Shown: piece after piece, positions 52,787-57,086 of the stretch
Layout: every line of letters starts with the position of its first letter
How positions within the stretch are numbered: position 1 is the first letter of the stretch
NCBI GenBank assembly: GCA_001796355.1
Contig: MGMG01000086.1
Coordinates: 540-57,625 of the forward strand
Length of the DNA stretch: 57,086 bases
Direction: 5' to 3'
Source of the DNA: Chloroflexi bacterium GWB2_54_36
GTDB taxonomy: Bacteria > Chloroflexota > Anaerolineae > Anaerolineales > Anaerolineaceae
The notes under the pieces: generated by a model
What the model was told of the DNA's origin: nothing
The model's database searches: none
Seen by the model: the letters and a program-made list of their open reading frames with translations, nothing else
Made by a program: the position numbers and the translations under genes

Positions 52787-53407
52787 ATGATGTGCTATCA
52801 AACCACCCTGCTCGATCTTGCTCATAACAAACCCCTGGTCATCGTGCTTTCCGGTCCATCCGGAGTTGGAAAAGATTCGGTGCTCAAAGCCATGCAAAGC
52901 CGCGGTTTGGCTTTTCACTTTGTGGTCACTTCCACCGATCGCAAACCGCGCGTAGGTGAAGTGAACGGGGTGGATTACAACTTCATCTCGACCGAACAAT
53001 TCCGCCGCATGATCGATAAGGATGAGTTCATCGAGTATGCCGAAGTTTATGGCGATTTAAAAGGGGTTCCCAAGTCTCAGATCAATGATGCACTGGCTTC
53101 AGGAAAAGATGTGGTGCTGCGGTTGGACGTGCAGGGTGCAGCCCGCCTGCGCCAGTTATTCCCGGAGTCGATCCAGATTTTCCTGGTGCCGGAAAATGAA
53201 GAAAAATGGCGCGATCGGTTTATCTCCCGCAAGACCGAGACTGCGGAAATGTTGCAGCAGCGCATGAATATTGCCCATGAAGAACTTCAGCGGGTGAATG
53301 AGTTCGATTATGTCGTGGTCAACTGCACCGATTGCCTGGATATCACGGTAAATCAACTTGCTTCGATCATTGAGGCCGAACACCTCAAAGTTCGTTCAGG
53401 ATCTTAA
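52787..53407 (+). CDS. gmk: Guanylate kinase
   Basis: 206 residues from ATG 52787; a TTG at 52757 is in frame but adds residues outside the domain. P-loop VLSGPSGVGKDSVLK (Asp where many have Ser/Thr), GMP-binding TSTDRKPRVGEVNGVDYNFIS, YGDLKGVPKSQI, VLRLDVQGAARLRQLFP and the lid region RFISRKTETAEMLQQRM are all present. It converts GMP to GDP with ATP. TATAAT at 52714-52719 may be the -10 box. The rhomboid gene starts 4 bases after the stop. Confidence 0.93.
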   Translation: MMCYQTTLLDLAHNKPLVIVLSGPSGVGKDSVLKAMQSRGLAFHFVVTSTDRKPRVGEVNGVDYNFISTEQFRRMIDKDEFIEYAEVYGDLKGVPKSQINDALASGKDVVLRLDVQGAARLRQLFPESIQIFLVPENEEKWRDRFISRKTETAEMLQQRMNIAHEELQRVNEFDYVVVNCTDCLDITVNQLASIIEAEHLKVRSGS

Positions 53408-53411
53408 AGGT

Positions 53412-54176
53412 ATGAATTCCATTCCTCCCTCACAGTCCGAATATCCGCAGACACCTCCGCCTATTCCGCCACGGGTGATGCGGCGTCCGGCGACTAACCC
53501 GCCGTATGTTACCTATTTCATGATCGCTAGCAGCGTGCTGGTGTATATCGGGCAGATGCTCACCCAGACCCCGGGCGGCAGCGATTTGCTGATCAACCTG
53601 GGCGCCAAGGTCAATTCGGCCATCATTGCCGGGCAGTACTGGCGGCTGATCACCCCCATGTGGCTGCATGGCTCGTTGCTGCATATCGCCTTCAATATGT
53701 ATGCCCTGTTTATTTTTGGCGCCAATCTGGAAAGAGCCTACGGACATGGCCGGTTTTTGCTGCTTTACCTGCTCAGCGGATTTGCCGGCAATGTGATTTC
53801 GTTCATGATGTCGCCAACCCCCTCGATTGGCTCTTCCACCGCCATTTTTGGCCTGATTGCAGCGCAAGGGGTATTTCTCTACCAGAATCGCAGACTTATC
53901 CGCAACGCCCAGGGAATGCTGATCAACACCCTGACCATTGCGGGCATCAACCTGGTGCTCGGCCTTTCGCCCGGGATCGATAACTGGGGGCATTTGGGCG
54001 GCTTGATCGGCGGGTTGGCATTTGCCTGGTCAGCCGGGCCGTTGTGGGATGTGCAAACGGACGGCGTTGGGCTGCGCCTGGTGAACCAGCGCAGCAGGCA
54101 GCGAGTCATGCTGGTGGCCATCGGTGTGGCAGTCGTCTTTGCGGCTGTAGCATTTTTGAAAATAAGTACGTCATAA
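53412..54176 (+). CDS. Rhomboid family intramembrane serine protease
   Basis: 254 residues from ATG 53412; the frame is open upstream but overlaps gmk. Six to seven membrane segments. Catalytic Ser142 lies in G-S-S-T-A-I-F-G (GxSxxxxG), His194 in NWGHLGGLIGG, and WRLITPMWLHGSLLHIAFNMYAL is the usual HxxxN loop. A Pro-rich N-terminal cytoplasmic tail (about 30 residues) precedes segment 1. Rhomboids cut single-span membrane proteins within the bilayer. AAAGG is 4 bases before the ATG. Co-transcribed with gmk. Confidence 0.93.
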   Translation: MNSIPPSQSEYPQTPPPIPPRVMRRPATNPPYVTYFMIASSVLVYIGQMLTQTPGGSDLLINLGAKVNSAIIAGQYWRLITPMWLHGSLLHIAFNMYALFIFGANLERAYGHGRFLLLYLLSGFAGNVISFMMSPTPSIGSSTAIFGLIAAQGVFLYQNRRLIRNAQGMLINTLTIAGINLVLGLSPGIDNWGHLGGLIGGLAFAWSAGPLWDVQTDGVGLRLVNQRSRQRVMLVAIGVAVVFAAVAFLKISTS

Positions 54177-54202
54177 AAACATAATGAAGCCCGCCGATCG
54201 CA

Positions 54203-54329
54203 GTAAGGGCGAGGCAAATATATATCGAGGCTATCACACAACAGATAGTCTCGCCCGGCTATACTTCCATATCGGGCGAGGCTGCTTGTTTGTTGCATAA
54301 TGATAATGCCCCTCTCGCTTCGCCCTTAC
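54203..54329. repeat. Short element with terminal inverted repeats, MITE-like
   Basis: GTAAGGGCGA (54203-54212) is matched by TCGCCCTTAC (54320-54329) in inverse orientation, a 127-base unit. Inside are CTATC...GATAG and CTCGCCCG...CGGGCGAG (54250-54280). It lies between the rhomboid and MFS stops (54177-54346). No second copy is seen in the window. Confidence 0.5.
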
Positions 54330-54346
54330 CTTTGGTTTACGAAGGT

Positions 54347-55654
54347 TTAATCGCTCACCACTGACACAGGCTGGCCATTCAACGGGCTCGCCGCCTTCCC
54401 GCCGGGGTTTTGCTCATCGATGGTGATGACCGATTTGATCAGGAAGCCCGACAGACCCATCAGCGCGCAAGCCAACCCGCCTACCAGATACCAGGCCTGA
54501 ATCCCTAACCAGTCAGCCACAGGCGCTGCCACCAGCATACCCAGCGGCGACATTAAACCTGACCCGCTGATTACCAGTATGAAGATTCGGCCCTGCATTT
54601 CCGGATCAACTTTGGTTTGCAGCATTGCAAAGAGCGGCCCGTTCACCAGCGGATTCATGAGGCCAATCATGGCCATGCCGGCCAGCGCCAGCCAGTAACC
54701 CTTTGCTCCGGCCAGGCCAATCACCATGATTCCAGCGCCCATGCCGATCAGACCCGACATAGAAGTGATGACCTTTCTTTTAAACCCGCCCCATACGCTC
54801 AACAACAGCCCGCCGACGATCACGCCAACACCCAGGCCGGATTCCAGCCAGCCTAGTTCTGCCGCTCCGCCCTTGAAGTGGCGTGTCACCAGCAGGGGTA
54901 GAAAGGAGAAAGCCGGATTGACCAGGAGATTGATCAGCATGGCCATTATCATGACGGCCATCAAACCCGGCCAGCGGTTCACATACTTCAAACCGGCGCG
55001 TACATCCCGCCAGACGCTTTTCGGCGTGACCATTTCTCCACTATCGCTGCGTGCCGGCCGCGGGATGGCAATGAACAGCAGCGGCAAAATAGCCAGTGCA
55101 GCCGTGCCAATGTCGATGGCCAGCACCCAGTGAACAGGCAATAAGGAAAGCAGCAGCGCGCCCAGCGGCGGCGCAGCAATGGTCAGCATCCCGTTGAGCG
55201 CCTGGTTGGCGCCCGAGAGGCGTGACAGGTGCTCCTGCGGCACCATCAACGAGGTCGAGGCCTGCATCGCTGGCCATTGGAAAGCTCCTCCCAACGCGCG
55301 CAGAAACATGGCCGCGTAAATGTGCCAGATTTGAATAGTGCCGGTTAGGAAGAACAACACCAGGGCCAGCGTGGTCAACGCCACCGACCCATCGGCAAAG
55401 ATCATTACTTTGCGACGATCCCAGCGGTCCACCAAAGCGCCGGCAAATGGACCTAACAACACCTGCGGCAGCAACGCCACCAGCGTGGCGGTTGCCAGAA
55501 CAGTCGTCGAGCCGGTCTGGACGGTTAAATGCCAGACCAGGGCAAATTGAACCAAGCTGCTGCCCAGCAGAGAAAAAGCCTGTCCGCCCCACAACGGTGC
55601 AAAACGGCGCAGCCAGTGCTTTCCTTGCGGTTCTATCGATGCTGTGCTGTCCAT
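54347..55654 (-). CDS. MFS transporter, MFS_3/DHA3-type exporter
   Basis: 435 residues from ATG 55654 (GGAAGGGACTTTT upstream). Twelve membrane segments. FAPLWGGQAFSLLGSSLVQFALVWHL and GPFAGALVDRWDRRKVMI are typical of the macrolide/tetracycline MefA-like DHA3 group, along with FQWPAMQASTSLMVPQEHLSRLSG (by position 124-147). Exported compound unknown. Monocistronic. Confidence 0.88.
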   Translation of the reverse strand: MDSTASIEPQGKHWLRRFAPLWGGQAFSLLGSSLVQFALVWHLTVQTGSTTVLATATLVALLPQVLLGPFAGALVDRWDRRKVMIFADGSVALTTLALVLFFLTGTIQIWHIYAAMFLRALGGAFQWPAMQASTSLMVPQEHLSRLSGANQALNGMLTIAAPPLGALLLSLLPVHWVLAIDIGTAALAILPLLFIAIPRPARSDSGEMVTPKSVWRDVRAGLKYVNRWPGLMAVMIMAMLINLLVNPAFSFLPLLVTRHFKGGAAELGWLESGLGVGVIVGGLLLSVWGGFKRKVITSMSGLIGMGAGIMVIGLAGAKGYWLALAGMAMIGLMNPLVNGPLFAMLQTKVDPEMQGRIFILVISGSGLMSPLGMLVAAPVADWLGIQAWYLVGGLACALMGLSGFLIKSVITIDEQNPGGKAASPLNGQPVSVVSD

Positions 55655-55756
55655 AAAAGTCCCTTCCGTAAACAACGGATTTAAGCAATATAAATACGCT
55701 CCGGAACGCTGAATAGTTCCGGCTCACATAATCTTTCCAATACCAGCCGTTAAGAA

Positions 55757-56176
55757 CTACTCGATAAAGACCTCAACGTGCTCGCCGTCTTCTTCGTCGA
55801 GGACATCCACGATCTGTCCCATCTCGCCGGATTGAATCCATTCCATCAGAGCGTTCGGATCAAGCCCCTCGATTTCTGGCGAGAACTTCATTCCCAGACG
55901 GATGCCGGACCCTACCAGGTTGAGCGGCAGGCGCACATTTACCCGTGTCTTACCGGAATTGGTATCGGTTACGCGGACCCGCAGCCATTTCCCTCCGCCC
56001 ATCGGTCCGGCGGAATATGGCGCTGGGGGTACAGGTGGTCCAAACGGCGCCCGGGGAATTCCTTTGGCACCGGCTGAAGTCTCCAGCGCTTCGAGCAGGC
56101 TGGCCGCTTCAGCAGCAGTAATTTTGCCTTCCTGCAAAAGATTTAATATTTTAAGGCGTTCTTGTCCATTGACCAT
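55757..56176 (-). CDS. SHOCT-like domain protein
   Basis: 139 residues. RLKILNLLQEGKITAAEAASLLEALE at the N-terminus (6-31 by position) is a SHOCT-like helical hairpin. A Pro/Gly-rich linker follows (about 37-58), then WLRVRVTDTNSGKTRVNVR and LPLNLVGSGIRLGMKFSPE, which is the conserved C-terminal part found in Firmicutes and Chloroflexota proteins next to DUF2089 or DUF4097 genes, in envelope-stress (LiaX-like) settings. Function not known. 24 bases after the DUF2089 gene, same operon. Confidence 0.78.
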   Translation of the reverse strand: MVNGQERLKILNLLQEGKITAAEAASLLEALETSAGAKGIPRAPFGPPVPPAPYSAGPMGGGKWLRVRVTDTNSGKTRVNVRLPLNLVGSGIRLGMKFSPEIEGLDPNALMEWIQSGEMGQIVDVLDEEDGEHVEVFIE

Positions 56177-56200
56177 GATGCTCTCACCTTCTACCGCCGC

Positions 56201-56608
56201 TTATTTCTCGACGGCTTCCTCCTTTTTACCCAGGATGCGCTGTTGCGCTTCTTCAGAGGAGATGCGGCCTTCGGCCAGCTCATCCAGGATCCGCATGCGA
56301 TCCTCAGCGGTCAATCGGACGGGGGTTTCTTCGCGCCCAGGCTCAAATCCCAGAGAGCGTAAGATCTCATTAAACCGGTTGCGTAAGGTTGGGTAGGAAA
56401 GGCTTAGCTCCTCTTCCATGCGGTTAAAACGCCCTTCGCAGCGGATAAAGGTCAGCAAAAACTGCATTTGTTCCGGAGAAAGCGAGGCAAATGGGTTGGT
56501 CTCCGGGTGAAAATGCCCCTCGATGGTGGTGTTGCAGTTCAGGCAAAATAACCGGGTTACCACCAGTTCGCTTTTGCACACCGGACATTGATTCAACATT
56601 TGATTCAT
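56201..56608 (-). CDS. DUF2089 family zinc-ribbon regulator
   Basis: 135 residues from ATG 56608 (GGAGGTGGT upstream); the frame is open further but that part holds the operator-like sites. The zinc ribbon has C8, C11, C22 and C25 (CPVC, CLNC), then a DUF2089 HTH-like part (LSPEQMQFLLTFIRCEGRFNRMEEEL, LSYPTLRNRFNEILRSLG by position), and a SHOCT-like C-terminal helix pair. Likely a DNA-binding regulator. Promoter and repeated sites in the leader point to autoregulation. Confidence 0.85.
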   Translation of the reverse strand: MNQMLNQCPVCKSELVVTRLFCLNCNTTIEGHFHPETNPFASLSPEQMQFLLTFIRCEGRFNRMEEELSLSYPTLRNRFNEILRSLGFEPGREETPVRLTAEDRMRILDELAEGRISSEEAQQRILGKKEEAVEK

Positions 56609-56644
56609 ACCACCTCCGCAATCGTACGATCTACTCGTAGGGGT

Positions 56645-56681
56645 TGACCCATGTGTCAACCCAATTTCGACCCACGTGTCA
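56645..56681 (-). promoter_or_regulatory. Repeated operator-like sites in the DUF2089 leader
   Basis: TGACCCATGTGTCA (56645-56658) and CGACCCACGTGTCA (56668-56681), two 14-base copies 23 bases apart (two helical turns). The first lies in a longer inverted repeat GGGTTGAC...GTCAACCC (56641-56662). Confidence 0.55.
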
Positions 56682-56704
56682 GCTTATTCCAGTTTTCTAA
56701 AAAT

Positions 56705-56732
56705 ATTTTAGCACTGGATTTAATTTTGTCAA
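56705..56732 (-). promoter_or_regulatory. Sigma-70-type promoter of the DUF2089-SHOCT operon
   Basis: On the minus strand TTGACA (56732-56727), 16-base spacer, TAAAAT (56710-56705). The transcript would start near 56698, with a leader of about 90 bases that contains the repeated sites. Confidence 0.7.
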
Positions 56733-56796
56733 TAGATTTATTAATTATATTTAGTTATTACTTTATATTATTGATTATTATTTCAATATATTAAAG

Positions 56797-57086
56797 TCAG
56801 GGGGTATCCACCAGCCGTTCGCCGAACAACACCCAGCTTCCCTTGCGGTCGCCGGCATCCGCCGGCGCGCGGTCGAAGTAAATTTCAAAGATACGCCCGC
56901 CATCGGTGCGCACGCGGAAGAAAAACCGACCCACACCCCAGGAGCCAATGCGCTCGGCGCGCGACAGGTGTGGCGGAATCATGTTGCGCCCCATGCGTCC
57001 ACGGCGGCGAAAATCCTTCCATTCTGCCAGCAGCTCGACAATTCGAAAAGTCTCCGACTGCCAGATGAATCCCTGCGGGCACGGTG
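56797..57086 (-). CDS. DUF6504-like protein, 5' end outside the window
   Basis: The frame is open from the window edge: the last 95 codons read CPQGFIWQSETFRIVELLAEW, then DFRRRGRMG and SWGVGRFFFRVRTDGGRIFEIYFDRAP, ending DRKGSWVLFGERLVDTP (first part by position). The Trp/Arg/Tyr pattern fits DUF6504-type small proteins of unknown function from Actinobacteria and Chloroflexota. The ATG at 56994 is internal to this pattern, so the true start lies beyond 57086. Confidence 0.55.
   Translation of the reverse strand, partial: PCPQGFIWQSETFRIVELLAEWKDFRRRGRMGRNMIPPHLSRAERIGSWGVGRFFFRVRTDGGRIFEIYFDRAPADAGDRKGSWVLFGERLVDTP

Overview
The window looks like a chromosomal segment of a Chloroflexota bacterium, probably class Anaerolineae. 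This is inferred from style, not from a marker gene: a 1079-residue MalT/SARP-type regulator with a BTAD domain, Thr/Pro-rich linkers after membrane or lipoprotein anchors, a DUF2089/SHOCT pair, many DinB, VOC and DUF1801 singletons, and intergenic regions full of palindromic repeats. I saw no rRNA, tRNA, CRISPR array, transposase, integrase or phage gene.

Layout. 0.1-8.7 kb: a TIR-winged-helix protein, an SH3-type surface protein, then small stress or small-molecule genes (DinB, GyrI-like, VOC, GNAT, DUF1801, GlsB/YeaQ), a DEAD-box helicase and a LysM protein. 8.8-17.2 kb: a large GT-C-like membrane protein, a possible new nucleotidyltransferase-fold protein, a DEDDh exonuclease, DinB and DUF1697 proteins, a zinc alcohol dehydrogenase, and an ArsR-DUF2087 regulator with an MFS exporter. 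17.2-22.8 kb: a segment bracketed by two inverted copies of a structured repeat, carrying a CWH43-like membrane/EEP protein, a small membrane protein, a frameshifted helical-repeat gene and an SDR with a C-terminal zinc finger. 23-28 kb: cold-shock (Csp and RRM) genes, a GyrI-like protein and a sulfur-relay operon (PocR regulator, SQR-like flavoprotein, TusE/DsrC-like, DsrE2). 28-30.2 kb: a lipid-binding-like protein, a FlK-like thioesterase and an alpha/beta hydrolase.

30.6-47.1 kb is the centre of the window: about 16.5 kb, all on the minus strand. It starts with the MalT/BTAD regulator and runs through an SDR, a KAS III-like protein lacking two catalytic residues, a CoA-transferase, an alpha/beta hydrolase, an SCP2-type thiolase with its Zn-ribbon/OB-fold partner, a second hydrolase, a MaoC hydratase and a complete Liv-type ABC importer whose LivH has an unusual insertion. 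Together these suggest import, ester or lactone opening, CoA activation and beta-oxidation-like cleavage of a short hydroxy- or keto-acid. The substrate is unknown.

47.5-57.1 kb: a MacAB-type export operon, a possible new zinc metallopeptidase, an FmdB zinc ribbon, guanylate kinase, a rhomboid protease, an MFS exporter, a SHOCT/DUF2089 regulatory pair with a clear promoter and repeated operator-like sites, and a truncated DUF6504-like gene at the right edge. Start codons were chosen from ribosome binding sites, overlaps and promoters. Several genes appear to be leaderless. All homology calls come from recognising motifs by eye; no search was run.
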